Assembly (NCBI GenBank): GCA_965223245.1
Contig: CBDCVY010000013.1
Location: forward strand, 1,116,001 to 1,180,000
DNA length: 64,000 bases
Direction of reading: 5' to 3'
Source of the DNA: CBDCVY01 sp965223245
GTDB lineage: Bacteria; Nitrospinota; Nitrospinia; Nitrospinales; Nitrospinaceae
The notes under the pieces are model-generated. The model made no database searches and was not told the DNA's origin. It saw only the letters and a program-made list of their open reading frames with translations. Shown one piece after another: positions 32,811 through 42,661 of the stretch. The number at the start of each line of letters is the position of its first letter. Positions within the stretch are counted from its first letter, which is position 1. A program made the position numbers and the translations under genes.

Positions 32811-34347
32811 ATATTTCTTTATTCGACTTGGGTTGTCCTTTTTATTTTTATTAACCACGGGATATGTGGTTTTATTTTTTATCCATGAAGTTGCTATGGA
32901 GGGGTTGCCCGTAAATGATCTATCTATAAAGTGGATGCTTCTATTCTTGAGCCTCTTTATTGGATTTTTTCTTTATGGAGTCTTTGGAGAGTATCAATTC
33001 AAAAAAGCCATTTCTGAAGTTAAGAATATAGATTTTCGAGAAGCTGGTGAAGAAATGGTGTCTCGATTTAAATCATTGTTTCGGTTTACAGAGTCGTCTT
33101 ATTTTTTGCCCAAAAAAGGCCGCCAATTAAGGGAAGAGATCACTTTAGATTATGCCAATTTTTTGATGAATCTTGGGCGCGAAGATGAAGAAGCCCTTAA
33201 TATATATTTAAAAGCTTATCTTTTAGCCCCCGATGAAGAACAATTTAGAAATGTTTTGGTCTCTATTTTAACTAATAAAAATAAGCTTACGGAAAATGAG
33301 ATTGATTTATTAATAATTATCTTAAAAAAAGAAAATTTTCAAAGTACTGAGATTGTAAATCATTTGGTTAATATATTATTGGTTAAAAAATCCATTGGAA
33401 CAAAAACCGAAGGAGTATATTTAAGTGCATTAAAGAATCAAAGCGAACATGCAGAAGAGATTGTGAAGTTTTGGTTACCAATATTATTAAAACAAAACCG
33501 AGCCGATCACTTTGCGATCCAATTTTATTTAAATGCATTTGAAAGAATAAATCCTGAATACTATAAGCATATGGTGGATTTAATCGGTGCATGCTATTTA
33601 GATAAACGATTTAAGGTAATGGACCCAGAATTGCATGATCGATGTAAAACGTTTTTTGAAAGGCTGGAACCGGAAATTCGAGAACGTATTATTAGGTTTT
33701 TCAGAAATCAAAATATTTCTGAGCGTTGGAAGAAAGTGCGTTTATTTCGATCAGAAGACAAACGACTTTTGAAAACTGCAAAAACGGTTGTTGGTTTAGA
33801 CGATGGGGGTGGGTCTCCTATCAAAGATTCTTTCATTACACTATTTAAGGGATTGTTATTTAGTATTTTTGATACATTGAATTGGGTTGGTTCGTTAAAG
33901 TGGAAATATAAACTTTTAATTATTTTGTTAGCTATCTCTATAATATTTGTGGGAAAGTATTGGGTAAACTTTGATTCTCTGTTTCCTCCGGAGGCTGTAA
34001 CTAGTCCAATTAAGAAATTACCCGAAGTTGTAAATCCTGAAGATGCTTTAGTGACAATTCATACTCTTCAAATTGCTGCCGTAACATCGCAGTCTCAAGC
34101 GAACAAAATAATGCGCAAACTGACAAAAAATAAAATTAAAGGAGTTTATCTAATAAAAACCAAACGGGAGTCTGGAGGTTTTTGGTATAAAATTCGATTG
34201 GGAAAATTTAGCAATAAACAAAAAGCCCAGCAGTATGCAGCGAGCCTAATTGAACAAAAGTTGATTCGCAATTACTTTATTATCTCTTTGGGCGAAACCC
34301 GATTATCTCAAAAAAACAATTTACCATTAGAACCCATACAAAAATAA
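32794..34347 (+). CDS. SPOR-domain membrane protein, function unknown
   Basis: A 517-residue protein. Two membrane helices at the N-terminus (about residues 8-30 and 46-66), a large helical cytoplasmic stretch with TPR-like repeats (LREEITLDYANFLMNLGRED), a third helix near 375-393 (KLLIILLAISIIFVGKYW), then a C-terminal SPOR domain (LQIAAVTSQSQANKIMRKL, GFWYKIRLGKFSNKQKAQ). SPOR domains bind denuded septal glycan strands, so a divisome-related role is likely. I chose GTG 32794 because GAGGA (32784-32788) is positioned for it; the TTG at 32782 is the alternative. Start lies within the PBP gene. Confidence 0.78.
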   Translation: MYQSFKYFFIRLGLSFLFLLTTGYVVLFFIHEVAMEGLPVNDLSIKWMLLFLSLFIGFFLYGVFGEYQFKKAISEVKNIDFREAGEEMVSRFKSLFRFTESSYFLPKKGRQLREEITLDYANFLMNLGREDEEALNIYLKAYLLAPDEEQFRNVLVSILTNKNKLTENEIDLLIIILKKENFQSTEIVNHLVNILLVKKSIGTKTEGVYLSALKNQSEHAEEIVKFWLPILLKQNRADHFAIQFYLNAFERINPEYYKHMVDLIGACYLDKRFKVMDPELHDRCKTFFERLEPEIRERIIRFFRNQNISERWKKVRLFRSEDKRLLKTAKTVVGLDDGGGSPIKDSFITLFKGLLFSIFDTLNWVGSLKWKYKLLIILLAISIIFVGKYWVNFDSLFPPEAVTSPIKKLPEVVNPEDALVTIHTLQIAAVTSQSQANKIMRKLTKNKIKGVYLIKTKRESGGFWYKIRLGKFSNKQKAQQYAASLIEQKLIRNYFIISLGETRLSQKNNLPLEPIQK

Positions 34348-34356
34348 AGCGAGATT

Positions 34357-35688
34357 ATGAGTTTAAATCTAAATTATAAAAATGTTAAATCACTGATATT
34401 AGAAGAAGAAATACAAAGCTTACAACCTGAAGTAACTCGATTGCACGATGTTTTAGAAAAAGGACAAGGTCTAGGTAATGAGTTTCTGGGTTGGTTGCAT
34501 TTGCCGTCTCAAATTTCTAAAGAATCAATAAATGAAATCAAGGAAGCCGCGTCAAAAATTCAAAATGATTGCGATGTGTTTATTTGTATTGGAATCGGAG
34601 GATCCTATTTAGGAGCACAAGCAGCGTACTCATTTTGTTTGCCAACTTTTTATAATCAAATTCCTTCTAGTAAGGGTAAGGCTCCTCAAGTTTATTTTGC
34701 GGGACATAACATTAGTTCTGATTACTTGAACGACTTATTGCAGATTATTGAGGGAAAAGATATTTGTATTAATGTAGTTTCCAAGTCAGGAACCACAACA
34801 GAACCTGCTATTTCCTTTAGGGTGTTAAAGGAAATTGTTGAGACGAAATATGGCTTCGAAAAGGGAAAAGAGCGAATATTTGTCACGACTGATGGTTCGA
34901 AGGGAGCGTTGCGTTCTATGGCAGATTCTGCGGGTTACAGGACATTTGTAATCCCAGATGATGTGGGCGGACGTTATTCGGTTTTAACTCCCGTTGGTCT
35001 TCTGCCCATAGCAGTTTCTGGTATAGATATTGAGGAATTGTTGGAGGGTGCTAGGGATGCAGAGGCATTAGCTAGTAAAGAAACTTCATTTGATAAAAAC
35101 CCTGCTTATCTTTATGCTGCTATAAGACATTTATTGTATCTTCGAGGAAAACATACGGAAGTTTTAGCTACTTTTCATCCAGCTTTGCATTTTGTTGCAG
35201 AATGGTGGAAACAACTAACCGGAGAAAGTGAAGGGAAAAATTCGCATGGAATTTATCCATCGTCCGTTGAATACACCACGGATCTTCATTCTATGGGACA
35301 ATGGATTCAAGAAGGAAATCGTTTCATATTTGAAACATTTTTATGGATAGCCAACTCCAATAATCAAATGGAAGTCCCTTTATTTAAAGACGATGTGGAT
35401 GGGTTAAATTATTTAGCAGGAAAATCCTTGGATTATGTAAATTTGAAAGCTTATGAAGGAACTTCAAAAGCACACTTAGATGGCGGGGTTCCAAATATGA
35501 CTTGGGTACTTCCGAATCGTAGTCCCTATACACTAGGTCAATTGTTTTATCTTTTTCAGAGAGCAATTGCCATTTCAGGATATTTAATGAGGGTGAATCC
35601 TTTTAACCAGCCAGGAGTTGAGTACTACAAAAAAAACATGTTTCAATTGCTAGAAAAACCAGGATATTCAAAGGGAGAATCGCAATGA
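34357..35688 (+). CDS. pgi: Glucose-6-phosphate isomerase
   Basis: Interconverts glucose-6-phosphate and fructose-6-phosphate. The 443-residue enzyme is of the Bacillus-type length. Sugar-phosphate-binding motifs GIGGSYLGAQAA and KSGTTTEPAI are present, plus the conserved DDVGGRYSVLTPVGLLP and GVEYYKKNMF. The TGA stop overlaps the transaldolase ATG by four bases (ATGA), so the two are translationally coupled. Confidence 0.96.
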   Translation: MSLNLNYKNVKSLILEEEIQSLQPEVTRLHDVLEKGQGLGNEFLGWLHLPSQISKESINEIKEAASKIQNDCDVFICIGIGGSYLGAQAAYSFCLPTFYNQIPSSKGKAPQVYFAGHNISSDYLNDLLQIIEGKDICINVVSKSGTTTEPAISFRVLKEIVETKYGFEKGKERIFVTTDGSKGALRSMADSAGYRTFVIPDDVGGRYSVLTPVGLLPIAVSGIDIEELLEGARDAEALASKETSFDKNPAYLYAAIRHLLYLRGKHTEVLATFHPALHFVAEWWKQLTGESEGKNSHGIYPSSVEYTTDLHSMGQWIQEGNRFIFETFLWIANSNNQMEVPLFKDDVDGLNYLAGKSLDYVNLKAYEGTSKAHLDGGVPNMTWVLPNRSPYTLGQLFYLFQRAIAISGYLMRVNPFNQPGVEYYKKNMFQLLEKPGYSKGESQ

Positions 35689-36929
35689 GTACAGTGGGCA
35701 AAGATTTAGAGAGTTTAATTCATGAAATTGCTTATCAAAAAATAAGTGACGGCCCCGCGAATAAGGATTATAAAAGCGATCCTCTGCTTACTCAATTAAA
35801 GTCCACAGGAACTGAACTTTGGATAGATACTGGTGACTTAGAATTAGCTCAATCCATATGGCGTTCGGAGCTTACTGCTTTGACGACCAACAATACCTTA
35901 GCCAATCAAGTTGTGCAAAAGGGGACGATGGATAATGTAATTCAAGAAACTGTGCAAAAGTTAAAAGAATCATCTCTAGGATTGTCGGAATCCGATTTGG
36001 TTATGGAGGTTGGATTTGTTATCAATTGTCGAATTGCTTTGCGATTGGTAGAAGCTTTTAAGGTTAAGGTAAGCGTAGAACTACATCCTGCAATTTCAAG
36101 AGACATTGAAAAAACTTTGTATTATGGTCGCCGTTACTTTAATGTTTGTCCGGAATTTTTTATTGTAAAAGTTCCTCTGACACCGGAGGGTTATTTGTCA
36201 GTCAGGAAATTAAGGCAGGAAAAAATTCCTATCAACTTTACTTTAGGTTTTTCTGCACGACAAAATTATCTTGCAGCTTGTCTGTCAAATCCTAATTTTG
36301 TTAATGTATTCTTAGGAAGATTGAACGCTGTGGTTGATGATAATTCTTTTGGAGATGGAAAGCTTGTTGGGGAACAAGTAACCTTGGCGACTCAAAAAGC
36401 GATTTTGGATGCTCGTTCCCATCATGCATCAATTACGCGTTTAATCGCAGCTAGTATTCGCAATGGAGATCAACTTGCTACTTTGGCTGGTGTCGATGTT
36501 CATACTATTCCTCCTGCGGCTATGAAAGAGTTTCAGGAATCTGGAAGAACAACGGATCAAATCAAAAATAATCTCCAGGCAAACTTAAATCCTAAACTTG
36601 AGAATCATCCTTGGAGTTCTAAGGTGAAAGATTTATGGACATTGGATTCGGGATTTAAATTGGTTATTGAAGAATTGATCCAACGGACTGATTTGGATTC
36701 TATGACAGGGGAGGATTTGGTGAAATTTTTTGAGGGTCGGAAATTTGATTTGTTTTATCGATTCTCTCAAGAAAATTTAAACACTATTAAGGAGCATGGG
36801 AAAATTCCAAAACTAAACCAATGGCCAGATTCAATTGCGCTGGATGATTTAATGACTCACTCAGCCCTACAATCTTTCACAAAAGATCAAAATGCTTTGG
36901 ACGACCGAATTCGTTCCTTTCTTAAATAG
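35685..36929 (+). CDS. tal: Transaldolase, long form
   Basis: Transfers the dihydroxyacetone unit between sedoheptulose-7-phosphate and glyceraldehyde-3-phosphate in the pentose-phosphate network. The 414-residue protein has LWIDTGDLELAQ, LTTNNTLANQVV (substrate Asn pair) and the Schiff-base lysine in FIVKVPLTPEGYL, followed by INFTLGFSARQN. It is longer than the classical 220-320 residue enzymes, resembling forms that are fused to Pgi in some bacteria; here the two genes are separate but overlapping, with pgi first. Confidence 0.9.
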   Translation: MSTVGKDLESLIHEIAYQKISDGPANKDYKSDPLLTQLKSTGTELWIDTGDLELAQSIWRSELTALTTNNTLANQVVQKGTMDNVIQETVQKLKESSLGLSESDLVMEVGFVINCRIALRLVEAFKVKVSVELHPAISRDIEKTLYYGRRYFNVCPEFFIVKVPLTPEGYLSVRKLRQEKIPINFTLGFSARQNYLAACLSNPNFVNVFLGRLNAVVDDNSFGDGKLVGEQVTLATQKAILDARSHHASITRLIAASIRNGDQLATLAGVDVHTIPPAAMKEFQESGRTTDQIKNNLQANLNPKLENHPWSSKVKDLWTLDSGFKLVIEELIQRTDLDSMTGEDLVKFFEGRKFDLFYRFSQENLNTIKEHGKIPKLNQWPDSIALDDLMTHSALQSFTKDQNALDDRIRSFLK

Positions 36930-36932
36930 AAT

Positions 36933-37925
36933 ATGATTCTGGCAGGGGATATTGGGGGAACAAAGACCAATTTAGCCTTATTCTCAGACTCTTCCGGAGA
37001 ATTAAAACTTGAAATAAATCGTACTTACAAAAGCTCCGATTTTTCTGATTTCTATTCCTTATTAGACCAATTCATCAGTGAGACCCAACCCAAATTAAAT
37101 AAAGCCTGTTTTGGAATTGCAGGACCCATAATTAATGGGCGATGTGATGTGACTTATCTGCCTTGGGTTATTGATCAAAAGGAGCTTCAAGAAAAAATTG
37201 GTATTAGCTCCGTAACATTAATCAATGATTTGGCTGCAATGGCTGGGGCAATTCCTTTCCTACCATCGACAAAATTAGAAACCATTCATACAGGTAAAGA
37301 AATTTCAAAAGGGAGAGTCGGTATATTAGCCGCTGGTACTGGCTTGGGACAAGCTTTTTTGATTCCAGATCAGAGAGGTCGTTTTCTTATTTTAGAAACA
37401 GAAGGAGGGCAATGTGACTTTCCTGCCAGATCAATGGTTGAAATTGAATTAATGGGTTTTGTTAAACAACTTTTTGGACGGGTAAAAATTGAGCATATAT
37501 TGTCAGGGTCCGGTTTGGTCCGCATTTATAATTATTTTAGAGAAAAGAGTGGTGAAAAAGAGCCTGCATGGTTAAAAGACGAATTTCAAAAAATGGGAGC
37601 GGCGGAGGCTATTTGTGAATTAGGGCTTTTAAAAAAGGTTGCCCATTGTTTAAAGGCGTTAGAGTTGTTTTCTCAAATTTATGGTGCGATTTCGGGTAAC
37701 CTGGCCCTTCAATTAGTTACTAGAAAAGGGATTTATATTGGTGGAGGTATTGCACCTAAAATCTTACCTCTCTTAAAATCCAACCTGTTTTTAGAGGCGT
37801 TTTTAGACAAAGGAGAATTTCAGGACTTTATGAAAGAGATTCCTGTCAAAGTTATTATGGATGTTCAAGCTCCTTTATGGGGAGCAGCATATTTTGCCTT
37901 GGGTGAAAAGGTTTATCAGTGGTAA
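36933..37925 (+). CDS. glk: Glucokinase
   Basis: Phosphorylates glucose with ATP to glucose-6-phosphate. The 330-residue protein has the phosphate-1 loop GDIGGTKTNLALF, the catalytic Asp in LINDLAAMA, GAGTGLGQAF (phosphate 2) and the hinge glycine motif IYIGGGIAPKILP. It belongs to the Glk family (not ROK, as the ROK zinc motif is missing). It is four bases after transaldolase, completing a pgi-tal-glk sugar-phosphate unit. Confidence 0.93.
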   Translation: MILAGDIGGTKTNLALFSDSSGELKLEINRTYKSSDFSDFYSLLDQFISETQPKLNKACFGIAGPIINGRCDVTYLPWVIDQKELQEKIGISSVTLINDLAAMAGAIPFLPSTKLETIHTGKEISKGRVGILAAGTGLGQAFLIPDQRGRFLILETEGGQCDFPARSMVEIELMGFVKQLFGRVKIEHILSGSGLVRIYNYFREKSGEKEPAWLKDEFQKMGAAEAICELGLLKKVAHCLKALELFSQIYGAISGNLALQLVTRKGIYIGGGIAPKILPLLKSNLFLEAFLDKGEFQDFMKEIPVKVIMDVQAPLWGAAYFALGEKVYQW

Positions 37926-37977
37926 AGTATCCCTTCCAAAAACCATTCCGTTAATTTTTTAAATTATTGAAGGAACC

Positions 37978-39186
37978 ATGAAAACAAAACTGAATAAAAT
38001 TGTGTTGGCTTATTCTGGAGGGTTGGATACTTCTGTCATTATGAAATGGCTGGAGGAGAAATATGAAGCAGAAATTATTGCTTACTGTGCGGATATTGGA
38101 CAAGGTGCAGAGTTGGAACCTGTAAGGGAAAAAGCCTTGGCTACTGGGGCAAAAAAAGTATTTATTGAGGATTTGAGGGAAGAATTTGTAAAAGATTTTG
38201 TATTTCCAATGCTTCGGGCAAACGCTTATTATGAAAACAATTATCTTTTGGGAACGGCTATTGCTCGACCTTTGATTGCTAAAGAACAAATCCGAATAGC
38301 AAAACAGGAGGGTGCTGAAGGGGTTTCCCATGGAGCAACCGGTAAAGGGAATGATCAGGTTCGTTTTGAGCTAGCTTATATGACTCTTCAACCGGATATT
38401 GTGATAATTGCCCCTTGGCGTGAATGGGATTTAGATTCTCGCAGTAGTTTAATTGATTATGCAAAAAAGCATGGGATCCCTGTGCCTGTTACCAAATCCA
38501 AACCTTATAGCATGGATAGAAATATGTTCCATATAAGCTATGAGGGGGGAGAATTAGAAGATCCTTGGTTTGAGCCTGATGAATCCATGTTTCTTTTAAG
38601 TGTGTCCCCTGAAAAAGCCCCGGATAGTTCAACTGTACTTGAAATTAGCTACGAAAACGGTGATCCTGTAGCAATCAATGGCGAAAGAATGAGCCCCGCA
38701 AATTTGTTGTCCCAACTCAATGAAGTTGGCGGAAAAAATGGTATTGGGCGAGTTGATATTGTTGAAAACAGGTTTGTTGGAATGAAATCTCGTGGAGTTT
38801 ACGAGACTCCAGGTGGAACTATTTTGCATGTGGCCCACCGAGCCATTGAGACTCTGGTTGTAGACCGAGAAGTAATGTTTTTACGCGATTCAATGATTCC
38901 CTCATATGCTCGTATGATTTACAACGGGATGTGGTATTCACCTGAACGAATTTTACTTCAAAATTTAATGGATGGTGTTCAACAACATGTTTCCGGAGTT
39001 GTTCGTTTAAAATTATATAAAGGGAACACGATAGTTACTGGCTGTAAAGCAAATAAGCCGTTATACTGTAAAGATACTGCATCCTTTGAAAAAGACGACT
39101 CTTACCGTCAAAATGATGCAGAGGGTTTTATTCGGCTCCAAGCATTACGATTGAAATTATATTCACAAACATTTGGTAATAGTTAA
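37978..39186 (+). CDS. argG: Argininosuccinate synthase
   Basis: Joins citrulline and aspartate with ATP in arginine synthesis. The 402-residue protein has the P-loop pyrophosphatase motif LAYSGGLDTSVIMKWL, GATGKGNDQVRFEL, PWREWDLDSR and YEGGELEDPW, all typical of the short ArgG family. GAAGGA precedes the ATG. No other arginine genes are nearby. It is co-directional with glk (52 bp gap) and the downstream response regulator (14 bp gap). Confidence 0.98.
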   Translation: MKTKLNKIVLAYSGGLDTSVIMKWLEEKYEAEIIAYCADIGQGAELEPVREKALATGAKKVFIEDLREEFVKDFVFPMLRANAYYENNYLLGTAIARPLIAKEQIRIAKQEGAEGVSHGATGKGNDQVRFELAYMTLQPDIVIIAPWREWDLDSRSSLIDYAKKHGIPVPVTKSKPYSMDRNMFHISYEGGELEDPWFEPDESMFLLSVSPEKAPDSSTVLEISYENGDPVAINGERMSPANLLSQLNEVGGKNGIGRVDIVENRFVGMKSRGVYETPGGTILHVAHRAIETLVVDREVMFLRDSMIPSYARMIYNGMWYSPERILLQNLMDGVQQHVSGVVRLKLYKGNTIVTGCKANKPLYCKDTASFEKDDSYRQNDAEGFIRLQALRLKLYSQTFGNS

Positions 39187-39200
39187 CAGAACTAATTTAT

Positions 39201-40595
39201 ATGAGTAATATTCTAGTCGTTGATAACGAAAAAAGTATGCGTGATTTGTTATCAATTGTTTTAGCAAAGAGTGGACATGAAATTCAAACTGCCAGGAATG
39301 GTATTGATGCAGTAAAAATGATTGAAGACCAGGAATTCGATGTTGTACTTACAGATATTAATATGCCTCGGTCAAATGGAATTGATGTATTGGATGCAGT
39401 GAATCGGCTTCACCCAGAAACCCCTGTCATTATGATGACGGCCTATGCCTCAGCTGAAACTGCTGTTGAGACAATGAAAAAGGGTGCATACGATTATATT
39501 GCAAAGCCATTTAAGATTGAAGACTTACAATTAATTATTAAAAATGCCACGGAAAAGAAGAAACTTTCATCAGAAAATGTCTATTTAAAATCAGCTTTAA
39601 ATGACAAATATAAATTTGCCAATATAATTGGTAAAAGTGAAGGAATGCGAAAGGTATTTGACTATATTCACAAAGTTGCCAGTAGTAATGCTACCGTTCT
39701 CATCGATGGAGATAGTGGAACCGGTAAGGAACTAGTTGCAAGAGCCCTTCATTTTAACGGAGCCCGAAAAAACTATCCCTTTATTTCTATTAATTGTGGG
39801 GCCATGCCTGAGAATCTCCTTGAAAGTGAACTATTCGGACATGAAAAGGGGGCTTTTACCAGTGCAGATACGGTAAAAGAAGGTTTAATGGAAGCAGCCA
39901 ATAAAGGTACCTTTTTTCTGGACGAAATTGGAGAAGCTCCATTATCCATCCAGGTAAAACTTTTGCGCGTTTTGCAGGAAAAAGAATTTACACGAGTTGG
40001 TGGAACTAAACCCATTAAAGCGGATCTAAGGATTATTGCGGCTACGAATCGAGACTTAGTGCAAAGTGTTAAAGAAAAAGAATTTCGTGAAGATCTTTAT
40101 TACCGACTAAAAGTAATCAATATACGAATTCCTTCACTCAGGCAACGTAAAGAAGACATCCCACTATTAACGCAGCATTTTATTGATAAATATAATAATG
40201 AGCATGGTCAGGAGAAAAGGATTCAAGGGGTGACCCCAGAGGCTATGAGTTTATTAGAAAACTATGATTGGCCCGGAAATGTTCGCGAGCTTGAAAATAC
40301 CATAGAGCGGGCGGTGGTTCTGGAAACCAATGAAAAAATTGAAGTCTCAAGTCTTCCCGAAGAAATTCTTGGAACTTCAATGAAAACAGAATCATTGATG
40401 CCCAACTTTGTGGATGAACCTATTGACTTAGAAAAAACTTTAGATAATATTGAAAAGAAAATTTTACTCGGTGCTTTGAATAAAACTGACGGTATGATGA
40501 ACAAAGCTGCGAAATTACTTAACTTAAGTTTTCGGTCTATGAGATACAGAGTCAAAAAGCATAACCTTAAAGGCAATGCTGAATTACAGGAATAG
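39201..40595 (+). CDS. Sigma-54-dependent response regulator (NtrC/PilR type)
   Basis: A 464-residue two-component activator. Receiver: acidic pocket VVDNEKS and phospho-acceptor Asp52 in LTDINMPRS. AAA+ domain (about residues 140-380): Walker A GDSGTGKELVARAL, Walker B GTFFLDEIG, arginine finger region. The sigma-54 contact loop reads ESELFGHEKGAFTSA, so the usual GAFTGA has Ser at the fifth position. C-terminal Fis-type HTH (NKAAKLLNLSFRSMRYRVKK) resembles PilR. No sensor kinase is adjacent. Target genes unknown. Confidence 0.94.
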   Translation: MSNILVVDNEKSMRDLLSIVLAKSGHEIQTARNGIDAVKMIEDQEFDVVLTDINMPRSNGIDVLDAVNRLHPETPVIMMTAYASAETAVETMKKGAYDYIAKPFKIEDLQLIIKNATEKKKLSSENVYLKSALNDKYKFANIIGKSEGMRKVFDYIHKVASSNATVLIDGDSGTGKELVARALHFNGARKNYPFISINCGAMPENLLESELFGHEKGAFTSADTVKEGLMEAANKGTFFLDEIGEAPLSIQVKLLRVLQEKEFTRVGGTKPIKADLRIIAATNRDLVQSVKEKEFREDLYYRLKVINIRIPSLRQRKEDIPLLTQHFIDKYNNEHGQEKRIQGVTPEAMSLLENYDWPGNVRELENTIERAVVLETNEKIEVSSLPEEILGTSMKTESLMPNFVDEPIDLEKTLDNIEKKILLGALNKTDGMMNKAAKLLNLSFRSMRYRVKKHNLKGNAELQE

Positions 40596-40646
40596 TTCAT
40601 CCTGAACTATTCTCATTGAATAATCTTCAATATCTTTCCTTGTGCC

Positions 40647-42656
40647 ATGTTGCACTTCTTAAAAAAGATCACATTTATAATTCTTTATATTCATATTTTT
40701 TTTTCGTATGGGTTTTCGCAAGTATCCCCACTAACAAATGATGAAATAATACTTTTCCAACGTGCTGAAACTTATTTCCATGAGGGAAAGTTCATTGAAT
40801 CAAGGCAAATATATGAGGAATTTATCCAAAAATATCCTCAAAGTTCTCGTTCTTCGAAATCCATTTTTAGATTAGGACAAATTGATTTTAAAAATCAGTC
40901 ATACTCCACAGCTCTTCGATCATTTAAATTATTTTCTGAAAATTATCCAAGTTCTAGTTGGATTTATCATGCAAAGCTTAAAATTGCTCAATGCTACTTT
41001 TGGCTTGAGCGATATCAAGAGGCTGAGTCTCTTTTAATGGAAGCATTGAAAGCTAATCCTGATATAGGACAAAAATGGCAAGCGCAAACTTTTTTAGGAA
41101 TGATAGCGGATAAAAAAGAAGATTTTAATCATGCTATCGAACTCATGAAAAAGGTTGTGGCGGAGTCTACAAATGCTAATTTAAAAAATATTGCCCAAAA
41201 TAATATCGAAGTTATTGTCAATCAGAAATTAAATAAGGAACAATTAATAGCGCTGATTGAAAAATATGATGATGAATACCCCGCAGATCAAGCCTTAATA
41301 CGTTTGATCTCAATTTATCGGTCGAATCGAAATATAATTCGATTTGATTCTACCCTTCAGACTTTTATTGAAAAGTTTCCTAACCACAATTTAACTCCAG
41401 AGTATGAAAAAGTTTTAGCAAATCAAAATGAAAATGAGAACAGGCGGATACTTCAAATTGGTGTGGTATTACCTTTATCCGGGAATCGTGCTTTGGTTGG
41501 GCAGCAAGTGTTGCAGGGAATTCAATTGGCATTTAATCGATTATCCTTACAAGAAAGGAGTCGATTTGCATTAAAAGTAAAGGATTCTGGGTTGGGCCAA
41601 TCGGTACAAAAAATTGTAAAGGAACTTTCACAAAACCCTAACGTGGTCGGAATCATTGGGCCTGTATTTAGCAAGGATATTCAAGATATTATTTCAATTA
41701 TAGAAGAATATGAATTACCGGTTTTTTCTCCAACAGCTTCTACTTCCGGATTGGCAGATTTAAGTCCCTTTGTTTTTAGGAATGCGCTGACTAAAGAAGT
41801 GCAAGCCACTTTTTTAGCTCGCCATGCCATCAACGATTTAGGTCTCCATCGTTTTATGGTTGTTTATCCCGATACGTCCTATGGAGAAACTATGAAGGAA
41901 GTTTTTGTTAAAGAAGTTATTGGGCTTGGAGGTCATGTAGTTGATTCACTTCCTTATAAAAGAAGTCAAAATGATTTTAAAGACTTAATTTTCCATATTG
42001 GCGGAGCCTCAGATCAACAGTTAAAATCCAAAGCTATGAGATATTTACGTAGTGGAAGAACACCGCCAGAATTAAATGACAAAGGAAATATTTCCCGCCC
42101 TGCTATTGATAGTGGATTATTTTCTGGTGACGAGGTTGAGGGTTTAAATGTTGGTCTAGAGTTAAACTATGACGCCATTTTTATCCCTGGATATTATGAT
42201 AAGATTTCTCTTCTGGCCCCCCAACTGGTTTTTTATAATATTGAAAATGTCCTATTACTTGGTGGAAATGGATGGAATTCTCAAGAATTAATTGATAATG
42301 CCAGGAACTATTTAAAATCCGTATTATTCGTAGATGGATTTTTTGCAGAGTCATCAAGGCCAGAAACCCAAGAATTTGTTGAAAAATATGAAACAAACTT
42401 TGGAGAACGCCCTTCAGTTTTAGCGGCTCAAGCTTATGACACTTCAAATATATTTATTAAACTTTTGAAGGAAGGGGCAGACAGCAGATTGAAAATAAAG
42501 ACAGGTCTTGAAGTTATTAGAAACTTTTCAGGGGTAACCGGTAATACCTCCATAAAAAACAATGGGGACTCAGAAAAGTCACTCGTCCGTCTGACAGTAG
42601 AGGATGGGGAAATAGTGGTTTTAGGAGAAGAGGAAAATAAAGCCCTGGAAAACTGA
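40647..42656 (+). CDS. LpoA-like periplasmic protein: TPR repeats plus type I periplasmic-binding fold
   Basis: A 669-residue exported protein with an N-terminal signal peptide (hydrophobic core FIILYIHIFFSYGF, end near SQV). Residues 30-250 are TPR-like (AETYFHEGKFIESRQIYEEF, SYSTALRSFKLFSENYP), residues 270-660 a leucine/isoleucine/valine-binding-protein fold (LQIGVVLPLSGNRALVGQQV, IGPVFSKDIQDIIS, PVFSPTASTSGLADL). This layout matches E. coli LpoA, an activator of PBP1A. Its gene meets a PBP1A gene tail to tail (5 bp). A sugar or amino acid binding protein is the alternative. Confidence 0.85.
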   Translation: MLHFLKKITFIILYIHIFFSYGFSQVSPLTNDEIILFQRAETYFHEGKFIESRQIYEEFIQKYPQSSRSSKSIFRLGQIDFKNQSYSTALRSFKLFSENYPSSSWIYHAKLKIAQCYFWLERYQEAESLLMEALKANPDIGQKWQAQTFLGMIADKKEDFNHAIELMKKVVAESTNANLKNIAQNNIEVIVNQKLNKEQLIALIEKYDDEYPADQALIRLISIYRSNRNIIRFDSTLQTFIEKFPNHNLTPEYEKVLANQNENENRRILQIGVVLPLSGNRALVGQQVLQGIQLAFNRLSLQERSRFALKVKDSGLGQSVQKIVKELSQNPNVVGIIGPVFSKDIQDIISIIEEYELPVFSPTASTSGLADLSPFVFRNALTKEVQATFLARHAINDLGLHRFMVVYPDTSYGETMKEVFVKEVIGLGGHVVDSLPYKRSQNDFKDLIFHIGGASDQQLKSKAMRYLRSGRTPPELNDKGNISRPAIDSGLFSGDEVEGLNVGLELNYDAIFIPGYYDKISLLAPQLVFYNIENVLLLGGNGWNSQELIDNARNYLKSVLFVDGFFAESSRPETQEFVEKYETNFGERPSVLAAQAYDTSNIFIKLLKEGADSRLKIKTGLEVIRNFSGVTGNTSIKNNGDSEKSLVRLTVEDGEIVVLGEEENKALEN

Positions 42657-42661
42657 GAATA

